Below, in pieces: positions 7,791 to 16,555 of a DNA stretch of 64,000 nt. The stretch is taken from the NCBI GenBank assembly GCA_964523395.1, contig CAZFXS010000001.1:310001-374000 (forward strand), given 5' to 3'. The stretch is from JANYJZ01 sp964523395. Its GTDB lineage: Bacteria > Bacteroidota > Ignavibacteria > UBA10030 > SZUA-254. The position numbers were made by a program, and so were the translations under genes. The notes beneath the pieces are model-generated. The model saw only the letters and a program-made list of their open reading frames with translations, ran no database searches and was not told the DNA's origin. Position 1 is the first letter of the stretch. Every line of letters begins with the position of its first letter.

Positions 7791-8083
7791 TCAGAGTTGT
7801 CATTCCATATCATTTACGCAATCTGGCGTACGTCAACGATGAGGTACAGCTTGAGGTTGAACCTCCGGTGACTCAGCGAAAAGTCCTTGACGCGCTTGAG
7901 GCAAAATATCCGATGTTGACAGGAACTATACGCGACCATGTTACGCAGCAGCGGCGCCCCTTTCTTCGCTACTTCGCGTGCAAGGAAGATTTGTCGCTTG
8001 AATCACCTGATGCGCCATTACCCGAAAAAGTTGTATCGGGAGAAGAGCCGTTTCTTGTCATTGGGGGAATTGCGGGTGGCTAG
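7787..8083 (+). CDS. MoaD/ThiS-like ubiquitin-fold sulfur carrier candidate
   Basis: A 98-residue protein with the small beta-grasp pattern of MoaD/ThiS: an N-terminal strand (IRVVIPYHLRNLAY), a helix (VTQRKVLDALEAKYPML) and a hydrophobic C-terminal strand ending in IGGIAGG. The free Gly-Gly terminus is the part that becomes adenylated and thiocarboxylated in MoaD, ThiS and related carriers. No E1-like MoeB/ThiF enzyme and no molybdopterin or thiamine gene lies nearby. The gene overlaps the propeller gene by 4 bases. It could be a carrier for a dedicated sulfur-transfer reaction or a protein tag; which one cannot be told from sequence. Confidence 0.8.
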   Translation: MIRVVIPYHLRNLAYVNDEVQLEVEPPVTQRKVLDALEAKYPMLTGTIRDHVTQQRRPFLRYFACKEDLSLESPDAPLPEKVVSGEEPFLVIGGIAGG

Positions 8084-8140
8084 AAAGCGTTATTCGAAAT
8101 GAGACGATCGTTGAAAAGTGTAAAAAGAAGGTAACATTAT

Positions 8141-8422
8141 ATGTGCAGAAATATAAAGACGCTCTATAATTTTGATCCGCCCGCGACTGAAGAAGAACTT
8201 CGTAATGCATCGGTTCAGTTTGTCAGAAAACTTACCGGATTTAACAAGCCATCACAAACTAATGAAGCTGCTTTCAATCTCGCCGTAGATGATGTGACCG
8301 CTGTGGCAAAGGTTCTTCTGAATTCATTGGTGACATCTGCCAAACCGCGCGATCGGGAGATTGAGGTGGCACGTGCACGCGAGCGGGGACGAAAGCGATT
8401 TAGTGCCGCAGTGAAACCATAG
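8141..8422 (+). CDS. DUF2277 domain-containing protein
   Basis: A 93-residue soluble protein. The start MCRNIKTLYNFDPPATEEELRNAS and the central FVRKLTGFNKPSQTNEAAF and PRDREIEVARAR segments are diagnostic of DUF2277, a small family of unknown function found in many bacteria and often left as a stand-alone gene. It contains one cysteine, at position 2. It follows the MoaD-like gene by 57 bases and may belong to the same transcript. There is no forward terminator after it; the hairpin at 8532-8560 is preceded, not followed, by its A/T tract. Confidence 0.88.
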   Translation: MCRNIKTLYNFDPPATEEELRNASVQFVRKLTGFNKPSQTNEAAFNLAVDDVTAVAKVLLNSLVTSAKPRDREIEVARARERGRKRFSAAVKP

Positions 8423-8523
8423 CAAGTCTTTACCATTTCTCAAGTTCAACCCAAACCGTATATCGCTCATCCAAACTTCGAAATCCGCCCTTCGCAGTCC
8501 GAAATATTTCTGTTTTTCCAGGC

Positions 8524-8623
8524 AAAAAAAAACGCCCAGGTCGGGGGCTTGCCTGAGCGTCGTATAATTCTGCCGATGCCAATAGGGACAAAGCACGGGC
8601 AGAAAAAAATTCACTAAATCAAC
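8524..8623 (-). ncRNA. Candidate small RNA with its own promoter and intrinsic terminator
   Basis: Read on the minus strand, a perfect TTGACA (8658-8653) is followed after 17 bases by TACCAT (8635-8630), and about 100 bases later by a stem-loop (ACGCTCAGG / CCTGGGCGT, plus coordinates 8532-8560, one mismatch) that runs directly into nine Ts (8532-8524). In between lies a second possible stem, CTGCC/GGCAG (8602-8571 on the plus numbering). No reading frame of note exists on either strand in the 8423-8847 spacer. Promoter, hairpin and U-tract together suggest an independent transcript of about 100 nt. I found no match to 6S, SRP, tmRNA or RNase P signatures. Confidence 0.4.
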
Positions 8624-8771
8624 GTATTAATGGTACTGAAACAATGAGGAACTGTCAAGGTCTAAATAATTAGAATTATCTAATAAAAACATTAAGAATT
8701 TATTAAAGTTAAAGGGTGCACCTGTAATGGTCGGAAGTTTAGCTTACGACCTCCGAATACAAGTTGTTATT

Positions 8772-8800
8772 TTGAATTTAATTTTAAAAAGCTATATATT
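8772..8800 (+). promoter_or_regulatory. Promoter of the envelope operon
   Basis: TTGAAT at 8772-8777, a 17-base AT-rich spacer and TATATT at 8795-8800. Transcription would begin near 8807, about 40 bases before the first start codon at 8848. The same TTGnnn-N17-TATATT layout occurs upstream of folB, ltaE and the Rieske gene. Confidence 0.65.
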
Positions 8801-8847
8801 GGGGCGAGTTTAATCCTCGTTCACCTCCAAACGTACTGAATGCCTGA

Positions 8848-11058
8848 TTGATGATACCGTTTTGGCGTAGGTTTTTTCTTCTTCTCATACTTTGCCGTTT
8901 CGTAAACGCGTTTTCCTTTGGCCAGGATTTCGAGTTTGCCAAATCTGCTGTTGATGTTGAAACCAAATACACCAGTGTAGGCAACATTGGTTTAACGGTG
9001 ACCAATTTCGGTACAGTCGGTACACGCAACAGCCGGTGGCCTGCACAGCCTTCGTGCGAATATCCCCGCGGTTCACGCATCGAACATATTTATCAGGGCT
9101 CACTTTGGGTAGGTGCCCTCATCAAGACCGTAAATCCGTCTGATCCCCGCAACGGACAGTTTCTCGTCTCCACCGGAGCTAATGACCGTTCAACATCATC
9201 CAGAGGCGGCGGTGAAGGATATGAGTTCAATGCGGAAATGCTTGATTCGGTAGCCGAACTTTCAACACTATCTGACGATCGCCCTGCGGCTTCACAGTTT
9301 TCCCCTCTTGCAGTCAGCCACCAGGATTTTATTGCCGACTATACTGATAAATACACGAGAGTTCCTTCGACGAATGACACGATTGTCGGACATTTCCCGC
9401 TCGGCATCAAAGTTCACCAGGAAAGTTACGCGTGGAATTTCCCGTTTGCCGACTTCTTCGTCATTTTGAAATACAATCTTACCAATGTCAGCGCTGATAC
9501 GCTTGATTCTGTCTATGTCGGGTTCTGGAATAATGCGGTTGTGAGAAACACAAACCTTGTCCGTCCCGGAACACCAGGATATTTTGACCATTCCGGTAAC
9601 TGGTACGATGCGCAAAACCGCCTTGCGTACTCATTCGATTTTGATGGCATTCCCGGTGGTCCTCCCGCAGATAGTTATGTAGGAGTAAAACTGCTCGGTA
9701 CAACACCGTTTCCGCAGGGAGTTGATTCTCTCGGTGCTCTTGCCGCAAATACCTATTACAATGCATGGCAGTTCCGGCTGAGCACAGGCGATCAGGCATA
9801 TCTTTCTCCGACTGATGATTATCTTGAAGGACAGCAATACCTGAGCCGGTACAGCCGCATGACGCAGTCTATGCCTCAGGATAAAATCGATCCCCTTCGT
9901 ACGGCTCCGAAAAACGTTACCTATCTTCTTTCGACCGGACCGTTCAGAAGAATAAACCCGGGTGAAACAATCGAAGTTGTATTTGCTGTTGTCTGCGCGA
10001 GAAAGTTCGGGAGTGCATCGGCGAACAACGATACGCCCGAACAGCGCAAAACACTTTATACGAATGTCAGCTGGGCTCAGCAGGCATACAATGGGGAAGA
10101 TGCCAATGGGAATAATATCCTCGATTTTGGCGAGGATATTGCACGCAGAGATTCTGTTTCCCCCGGTGAAGTTGGATTACGCTACGAGCCTGATGGATTG
10201 ATTACACGATATCTTCTTCCCGCGCCCCCGCGTCGTCCGAAAGTGAGAATGGAAGTTGAGAATCAATCGCTGACATTGTATTGGGATAAAACCTCGGCGG
10301 AAGAGTCTATCGATCCGATCACCGGCACCAAAGATTTTGAGGGATACCGTATTTATCGGTCCAACACCGGCGCGGATTTTCAGACTCCTGAAGATTTCAT
10401 ACTCAATATGTCATTGGTCGGAGAGTTCGATCGGGATGACGATGCCATCGGATACAATACAGGTTTTGGAAGAATATTGCTGACCACTCCGAAAACATTT
10501 GAGGGTGATACTACACTGTATTGGTATCGTTTTCCTCCATCTGGAACTGATGTACAGCATCTGAACGGATGGCAGTATGTCTATGGTGTTTCCGCATTTG
10601 ATAAAGGTGATTCAGCAAATTCTGTCGCCAGTCTTGAAAGTGCCAGAATACTTCAGCGTGTTGTTCCCGGAACACCCGCTGTTTCGGATTACACAACAAA
10701 TATCGGTGTCTATCCCAATCCCTATTATGTCAATGCGTATTGGGATGGAAGCCGCGAGCGTCTCCGTAAAATCTATTTCTACAATCTTCCTCCGAAATGT
10801 GTCATCACCGTGTATACGCTTGCCGGTGACGTGGTTACTGTGCTGGACCATGATGCAGACACTTACAATGGCGACGGAATTGACTGGTTCTCACAGTATG
10901 GCGACCGGTCAACGCAGGCGCAATTTGCCGGCGGTGAGCATGCATGGGATTTAATTACCAAATTTGACCAGGCAATTGCCACGGGGCTTTATCTCTTTAC
11001 TGTGGAGGATAAAGACAATGGCGTAACAAAACGTGGTAAGTTCCTAGTTGTTAAATAA
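8848..11058 (+). CDS. Large secreted protein with Fn3-like and C-terminal Ig-like/sorting-type domain
   Basis: A 736-residue exported protein with a signal peptide (basic MMIPFWRR then a leucine-rich core, cleavage near FSFGQ). The first 450 residues are beta-rich, with a SLWVGALI segment seen in surface proteins of FCB bacteria. An Fn3-like stretch follows near 470-610 (LTLYWDKTSAEES, FEGYRIYRSNTG, WQYVYGVSAFDKGDS). The end has the VYPNPYYVNAYWDG, IYFYNLPPKCVITVYTLAGD and ATGLYLFTVEDKDNG pattern of FlgD-Ig-like or type IX sorting-related C-terminal domains. The canonical sorting signature is not certain. It is the first gene after the promoter at 8772 and is followed with a 1-base gap by a lipoprotein gene, so it heads the envelope operon. 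Function unknown; cell-surface or secreted location is inferred. Confidence 0.75.
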   Translation: MMIPFWRRFFLLLILCRFVNAFSFGQDFEFAKSAVDVETKYTSVGNIGLTVTNFGTVGTRNSRWPAQPSCEYPRGSRIEHIYQGSLWVGALIKTVNPSDPRNGQFLVSTGANDRSTSSRGGGEGYEFNAEMLDSVAELSTLSDDRPAASQFSPLAVSHQDFIADYTDKYTRVPSTNDTIVGHFPLGIKVHQESYAWNFPFADFFVILKYNLTNVSADTLDSVYVGFWNNAVVRNTNLVRPGTPGYFDHSGNWYDAQNRLAYSFDFDGIPGGPPADSYVGVKLLGTTPFPQGVDSLGALAANTYYNAWQFRLSTGDQAYLSPTDDYLEGQQYLSRYSRMTQSMPQDKIDPLRTAPKNVTYLLSTGPFRRINPGETIEVVFAVVCARKFGSASANNDTPEQRKTLYTNVSWAQQAYNGEDANGNNILDFGEDIARRDSVSPGEVGLRYEPDGLITRYLLPAPPRRPKVRMEVENQSLTLYWDKTSAEESIDPITGTKDFEGYRIYRSNTGADFQTPEDFILNMSLVGEFDRDDDAIGYNTGFGRILLTTPKTFEGDTTLYWYRFPPSGTDVQHLNGWQYVYGVSAFDKGDSANSVASLESARILQRVVPGTPAVSDYTTNIGVYPNPYYVNAYWDGSRERLRKIYFYNLPPKCVITVYTLAGDVVTVLDHDADTYNGDGIDWFSQYGDRSTQAQFAGGEHAWDLITKFDQAIATGLYLFTVEDKDNGVTKRGKFLVVK

Positions 11059-11059
11059 C

Positions 11060-13678
11060 GTGAATTATAAAAATCTTACATACTTTATTCTTGTGATCCT
11101 GCTCGTAGCGGGATGCAGTAAAGAATATCCGAATCAGCCGCTCGCGAATAAAACACCGAAAACATTCCTCTGGCTTTTTCCGGATTCAACCATCAGGGAA
11201 GGAAACAGTCGACAGCGGATCCGGTGGTGGGGAGAAGATGCCGACGGTGTTATCAAAGGATATTTGTTCGCTTCGGGAAAACTGACGACTCCCGGTGTGC
11301 CGCTTCCGGCGGACGCTCCCGTGAAATGGCGCTGGAGGACGAAGAACGACACGTTGCTGGCGTTCCCTTTACTGATAAAACAGGATACGTTCCAGGTTGC
11401 GGTGCGGGCAATCGATAATACATTTACACTGAATTTACCTGACCAGGCGGTTGTCAGATTAAATCCCTCCCCGTACTATGATGCTAATGAAAATGATCAG
11501 CTTGATCCGGGAGAAGAGTTGCCCGGATTGATGTCGGCAATGGATACGTACGGCGCATCGCTCGATATGCCGCTATTGAATCAGCCTCCCTCTATTGTGT
11601 TTGCGCAAAACCCCAATGACCCGACCGTTGCCATGCAGCAGCCGGAAACCACGTTTACCGCGGCGACTTTTGCCTGGGTTGGAAGCGATCCCGACGGTGA
11701 TGCGACAATTGCTTCTTATGAACTTGCGTTGAATGATACTTCAACGTGGTTGTCTGTGCCGGGTAATGTGAAGCTTCTTTCATTGGTCGTTCCGCGCTCG
11801 AAAAGCGATACTGCCGTCGCTGAAGTTGACGCTGATACCTACAGCGGGACGTACTCGACAACGAGGCAATTCCGCGGAACGCTTCCGCATTTACGGCTTG
11901 ATGCGCAAAATACATTTTATATCAGGGCGCGGGATGTAGCAGGCGATGTAAGTCCGGCAATACAAATGCCGGGAAACGGCAGGTCATGGTATGTGAAACG
12001 GCCGCATGGAAAGCTTCTGATTATTTCCGATTATATCTCGTCGGACAGCGCCGCCGCGCTTTCATTTTACCGCAATACCTTACCTGCAGTCAGTGGTGCA
12101 TTCGCTCAGTTTGAAGTGCTGAACATCGGCAGGGGGCTTACTGCCCAGCAAAAGAGGGAAAACAAAGTCGGAGTGATGGTGCCTCCCTTTATCGACCCCG
12201 CGTTTATATATACATTGCACTTATTCGATGCGGTGCTCTGGTATTCCGAACAGTATCCCAGTCTTGGCGTTGCGCAATATCCGTTGTTTCAATATGTGCG
12301 CGATGCGTCTCATCGTGGCAAAGTCATTTTTACCACAATGTTTGAAAGCTCAGTCGATCCACGCGGCGCGCTGAAAGATTTTGCGCCTATCGATAGTGTT
12401 AGTTCCGTCGATCTGTCTACCGGCCGGTTATTGCCTACTTCCGGCGACACCCGTATTCCTGCCGGATTTTCTCTCTTGCCGGACTCCTCAGATCTTTCAA
12501 ATGTTTATCCCGCGCTGAAGTTTGGCCCGCCACCACCGGTGAATTTCCTTGTGTTTATGCGGCCGATATATAAGCGTGCCGACGCCCGCTATATTTACAG
12601 AATGCAGGAAGATTCCAGAGTGCCAATACGGTACATTTACACTTCTACAGTAAATGAAATGAAATCCATTGCTTCCAACGGCTCATCAGCGTGGGCGTGC
12701 GGAGCAAATGGCGAAATCCTCACGACATCGGATGCCGGTGTAACCTGGAGACGGAGAATAAGCGGCACAACTACAAACCTCAACAGTATTCAATTTGTTG
12801 ACGAAAGTAATGGTTGGATTGCCGGAGATGCAGGAACAATATTGAATACCAGTGATGCCGGTGTTACATGGGGTAATAAATCTGTTTTAGCGCTTGAAAA
12901 TTCAACCGGACTTTGGTTCTCATCCCCGGCTAATGGTGTTATTGTGGGAACCAATGGATTCCTTATCCACACAACCAACGGTGGAGCAACCTGGAGTTCT
13001 CCCAGCAGCCGGACAAATAAGGGTATCAGGTCGGTGCATTTCATAGATCTTAATAATGGATTAGCTGTTGGTGACAGCGGCCTTGTTATCAGAACCACAA
13101 ACGGAGGTACGTCGTGGGAGCTAGCCGCACCAATAACCGGTGCCCGGTTGAACTCTGTCCGGTTCCTTTCTTCTTTTGTAGCGTACGCAGTGGGAACAAA
13201 TGGGGTTGTCATTAAGACTATTGATGGAGGAACTACCTGGACATTACAACTTTCTTTAGGTGGAATGGAACTACGATCTATTGACTTCATTGATGCGAAT
13301 AAAGGAGTTGTTTGTGGATCCAATGGTTCCTTCCTTAGAACGACTGATGGCGGAGCAACTTGGATATCTCCACCAATAATACCTCCTGCAACGAATGTTA
13401 CGGGGATTGGTCAACATCTAAATAGCATTACTTTTAATACAAGCTTGGAAGGATGGAGTGTTGGAACAGCAGGGATCATCATTAGAACAAGTGATTTTGG
13501 AGCAACATGGACAACCCAGCCAAAAAGTAGCCTGAATGTTGGAGTTGTCGACGGCTTAGGTCCTGACGGTAAACCGAGCTTCCTATTCCTTGGTCTGCCT
13601 CTTCACATGTTAAATGGAGACGGAACCAATGTAAGAGATTTCCTTAACCATGTTTTATTACAGGAGTTTGGCTTGTAA
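11060..13678 (+). CDS. Outer-envelope lipoprotein with a seven-blade BNR propeller inserted in its C-terminal domain
   Basis: An 872-residue lipoprotein. The frame could start at TTG 11048, but GTG 11060, one base after the upstream stop, gives a textbook lipoprotein signal (MNYKNLTYFILVILLVAGC). Residues 25-300 carry Ig/Fn3-like beta domains (IRWWGEDADGVIKGY, TFAWVGSDPDGDATIASYELALN). A Rossmann-like segment follows (GKLLIISDYISSDSAAALSFY, DAVLWYSEQYPSLG, GKVIFTTMFES). From about 525 to 820 there are seven Asp-box repeats (TSDAGVTW twice, TTNGGATW, TTNGGTSW, TIDGGTTW, TTDGGATW, TSDFGATW), i.e. a Ycf48-like propeller. After it the chain resumes with VGVVDGLGPDGKPSFLFLGLPLHMLNG, which looks like the natural continuation of the fold before the propeller. 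Probably a surface partner of the TonB receptor gene 3 bases downstream. Confidence 0.75.
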   Translation: MNYKNLTYFILVILLVAGCSKEYPNQPLANKTPKTFLWLFPDSTIREGNSRQRIRWWGEDADGVIKGYLFASGKLTTPGVPLPADAPVKWRWRTKNDTLLAFPLLIKQDTFQVAVRAIDNTFTLNLPDQAVVRLNPSPYYDANENDQLDPGEELPGLMSAMDTYGASLDMPLLNQPPSIVFAQNPNDPTVAMQQPETTFTAATFAWVGSDPDGDATIASYELALNDTSTWLSVPGNVKLLSLVVPRSKSDTAVAEVDADTYSGTYSTTRQFRGTLPHLRLDAQNTFYIRARDVAGDVSPAIQMPGNGRSWYVKRPHGKLLIISDYISSDSAAALSFYRNTLPAVSGAFAQFEVLNIGRGLTAQQKRENKVGVMVPPFIDPAFIYTLHLFDAVLWYSEQYPSLGVAQYPLFQYVRDASHRGKVIFTTMFESSVDPRGALKDFAPIDSVSSVDLSTGRLLPTSGDTRIPAGFSLLPDSSDLSNVYPALKFGPPPPVNFLVFMRPIYKRADARYIYRMQEDSRVPIRYIYTSTVNEMKSIASNGSSAWACGANGEILTTSDAGVTWRRRISGTTTNLNSIQFVDESNGWIAGDAGTILNTSDAGVTWGNKSVLALENSTGLWFSSPANGVIVGTNGFLIHTTNGGATWSSPSSRTNKGIRSVHFIDLNNGLAVGDSGLVIRTTNGGTSWELAAPITGARLNSVRFLSSFVAYAVGTNGVVIKTIDGGTTWTLQLSLGGMELRSIDFIDANKGVVCGSNGSFLRTTDGGATWISPPIIPPATNVTGIGQHLNSITFNTSLEGWSVGTAGIIIRTSDFGATWTTQPKSSLNVGVVDGLGPDGKPSFLFLGLPLHMLNGDGTNVRDFLNHVLLQEFGL

Positions 13679-13681
13679 TAC

Positions 13682-16555
13682 ATGAAGACATTTTTTACAT
13701 ATTGCCTCTTGCTGGGAATGGTAGTATTCTCGCTTTGCGGTGAGTCTTCTTTTTCTCAGACTTCAGGCAAGGGTATAATTAAAGGAAAGGTTACCGACCA
13801 GAAGTCGAATGAAGCTCTTCCCAGCGTAAATGTTACGGTAAAAGGAACATATTACGGTGCCGTTACTGACTTCGATGGCAACTTTACAATTAACGCGATC
13901 AATCCCGGCACATATACAATAGAAGTTTCCCTCCTTGGATATAAAACAGTTCAGTTTACTGCATATAAGGTAACTGCTGGTGAGACATCGAACTTAGAGG
14001 TAAAACTTGAAGAAACAGTTCTTAGTCTTGGTCAGGAAGTTGTCATCATAGGTGAGAAGCCTATGTTTAATATTGAGGAAACCCAGAGTACGAGGACAAT
14101 ATCCAGCGAAGATATCAAGGTTGCTGCCGTTCAAAACGTTAAAGATGTGGTTGCTTTACAGACAGGTGTTGTTCAGGCTGATAACGAGATTCACATTCGT
14201 GGCGGCAGAACGTATGAAAATGCATATCTCATAGACGGTGTTTCCGTTCAGGATCCACTTGGCGGGACAGGCTTTGGTTTGCAGGTTGCTCCCGGAGCAA
14301 TCCAGGAAGTCGAGGTTATAACTGGCGGATATAACGCAGAGTACGGGCAGGCGACATCCGGCGTTGTAAATATAACAACAAAGGAGGGAGCGAAGGAATA
14401 TAACGGCTCACTCGGATATAAACGGAATCATTTCGGGTTCAATAACAATTCGGTGTCGAATACTAACACGGATATTTACGAAATGAGCCTGAGCGGACCT
14501 GAACCCATAACCACCTATCTGCTGCCGGCAATGGGAGCGGGTATTCCCGGGACATTAAGTTTCTTTGGAACGTTCTACGGTAATTTTACAGACGGATATA
14601 CCAGGTGGGTTGAAAAAATTGTGCAGGGAAGACCCGCCGGGTACGAAGTCCATGTTCCTCAACAGCTTTATTCATCGTTGTATCCGGGAAATACATCACT
14701 TGCTCCGAGGCGAAGCAATAACTGGTCGTGGCTGACGAAACTGACCTGGAGGCCGACCGCTACGGTGAAACTTTCCTACAACTATTCACATTCGATAACG
14801 ATTGACCAGAATTCGCAAACCGTCCAGGCAACTCTTGAACGCGTCGAAGCAAATCCGGGTTATCAGTTTGATTTCCAGAATATTCCCGACAGTTCCAACA
14901 CTTTCACACAACGGAATATCCAGCATTCGCTTGCGTTTACTCATACGCTGAGCCCCAGCATGTTTTATGAGCTTAAATTCAGTCGCTATACTGCTCATGT
15001 ACGTGGCGATGCCAACGGGAAATATTTTGATGAGTACGCCGAACCGAAAGATATTATCACATTGCCAATCGAATATTATAACCTTGGCACTGATACTATT
15101 GGCGTCATTCCCGGAGATGGATTCTACGACATCGGCAACCCGACACGTTGGAGGGATCATTACATCAGTGAATATACATTTAAAGGCGACCTGACAAATA
15201 ACTTCACCGAGAAGCACAAGTTTAAAACCGGGGTGGAGCTTCGTTTCCAGAATATGCAGATGGTCGACATTATTTCTCCCTGGTTTAAACCGCTTGGGTT
15301 GAATTACGACATCTACACGGTGAGCCCGGCGTTGGGTGCGCTCTACGCGCAGGATAATATTACTCTCAAAGGGATGATTCTTAACTTTGGTGTCCGGTTG
15401 GATTATTGGTTCCCGGGAAAATTTGTTGACGACGTTCTGAGCATGTCCGCGGATTCAATTAATATATCACAGCAAATTCAGCAAGCGTATTTCAACGAAA
15501 CATCCGGCTTATTCGGACGGCGATGGAAGGCGCGCATCAGTCCGCGCCTCGGCATATCACACCCGGTTTCCGATAATCAGACGCTCTTCTTTTCCTACGG
15601 ACATTTTTCCAAACTGCCGCGCCCGCAGTTTATTTATTCCAAACTGGAAAAAACAGCCGCACGCTCGACATTCCAGACAATCGGCAATCCGAATCTCAAT
15701 CCTGAAACAACCGTTTCCTATGAATTGGGATTACGCAATCAGTTGAGCGAAAGCGATGTGTTGACGCTTACCGCGTACTACAAAGATATTTTTGATTATA
15801 TCACCGCGCGCTCTGTAAGGATCGCCAGCACAAGGTTCTCGGGCGGAAGTTACACGACATACGTGAATCAGGATTACAGCCGTATCCGCGGATTCGAAGT
15901 CGAGTATAAAACACGCATCGGTTCGTGGTTCAGAGCGACGCTTTCGGGTTCGTATTCAATCGCGACAGGCAAGAGCTCTGCCGCCGATGAAGCCGCGTAT
16001 AATTTACAGCTTGGTCTTGAAGAAAATATCAAAGAAATTCCTGCCGTCTTCGATCGTCCTTTGCAGTTAAGCGCGAACCTGAACTTTACCTCCAGAAAAG
16101 GAGAACCGCTCTTTGGCTTCGGAAAGGGAATTCTCGAAGATTATAACACCTATATCAGGATCTTCTATCAATCCGGAAAACGGTACACAAAACAGATTCT
16201 TGTCGGATATGATCCCGTCAGCGGAAGGCCGCAATATGTGCCTGATTATAAAAATCCGTTGTCGGAAATTGCCGACGCCTGGTTCTATATCGATCTGAAT
16301 TTTGAAAAATATTTCCAATTAGGTTTTGGAAAGCTTGTCGTATCGGCAGAAATACAAAATCTGCTCAACAGGAAAAACTCTCAGATCATCAATCCTGTCA
16401 CGGGAAAAGCGTACGAATACGGAGACCCGACATTGCAATCGGTGAACGACCCGCTCTACCCTGACCTTACATATCCTGTTGACGCGTATCCGTATAATCC
16501 GGCGCGCTATCTGACACCAAGAACTTTTAGACTGGGTATAGCTTTTTCATTCTGA
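13682..16555 (+). CDS. TonB-dependent receptor with N-terminal carboxypeptidase-regulatory-like domain
   Basis: A 957-residue outer-membrane receptor. Signal peptide 1-26; a CarboxypepD_reg-like beta sandwich at about 33-112 (GIIKGKVTDQKSNEALPSVN, TDFDGNFTI, YTIEVSLLGYK); plug domain at about 125-240 (IRGGRTYENAYLIDGVSVQD, GAIQEVEVITGGYNAEYGQA, SGVVNITTKEG); then a long 22-strand type barrel ending in TFRLGIAFSF, with the terminal phenylalanine expected for BAM-dependent insertion. Such receptors import siderophores, vitamins or glycans using TonB, or in FCB bacteria serve as scaffolds with surface lipoproteins. There is no SusD-like partner, so this is not a standard Sus pair. The substrate is unknown. 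The flanking genes suggest work with the neighbouring lipoproteins and the PorV-like protein. Confidence 0.93.
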   Translation: MKTFFTYCLLLGMVVFSLCGESSFSQTSGKGIIKGKVTDQKSNEALPSVNVTVKGTYYGAVTDFDGNFTINAINPGTYTIEVSLLGYKTVQFTAYKVTAGETSNLEVKLEETVLSLGQEVVIIGEKPMFNIEETQSTRTISSEDIKVAAVQNVKDVVALQTGVVQADNEIHIRGGRTYENAYLIDGVSVQDPLGGTGFGLQVAPGAIQEVEVITGGYNAEYGQATSGVVNITTKEGAKEYNGSLGYKRNHFGFNNNSVSNTNTDIYEMSLSGPEPITTYLLPAMGAGIPGTLSFFGTFYGNFTDGYTRWVEKIVQGRPAGYEVHVPQQLYSSLYPGNTSLAPRRSNNWSWLTKLTWRPTATVKLSYNYSHSITIDQNSQTVQATLERVEANPGYQFDFQNIPDSSNTFTQRNIQHSLAFTHTLSPSMFYELKFSRYTAHVRGDANGKYFDEYAEPKDIITLPIEYYNLGTDTIGVIPGDGFYDIGNPTRWRDHYISEYTFKGDLTNNFTEKHKFKTGVELRFQNMQMVDIISPWFKPLGLNYDIYTVSPALGALYAQDNITLKGMILNFGVRLDYWFPGKFVDDVLSMSADSINISQQIQQAYFNETSGLFGRRWKARISPRLGISHPVSDNQTLFFSYGHFSKLPRPQFIYSKLEKTAARSTFQTIGNPNLNPETTVSYELGLRNQLSESDVLTLTAYYKDIFDYITARSVRIASTRFSGGSYTTYVNQDYSRIRGFEVEYKTRIGSWFRATLSGSYSIATGKSSAADEAAYNLQLGLEENIKEIPAVFDRPLQLSANLNFTSRKGEPLFGFGKGILEDYNTYIRIFYQSGKRYTKQILVGYDPVSGRPQYVPDYKNPLSEIADAWFYIDLNFEKYFQLGFGKLVVSAEIQNLLNRKNSQIINPVTGKAYEYGDPTLQSVNDPLYPDLTYPVDAYPYNPARYLTPRTFRLGIAFSF

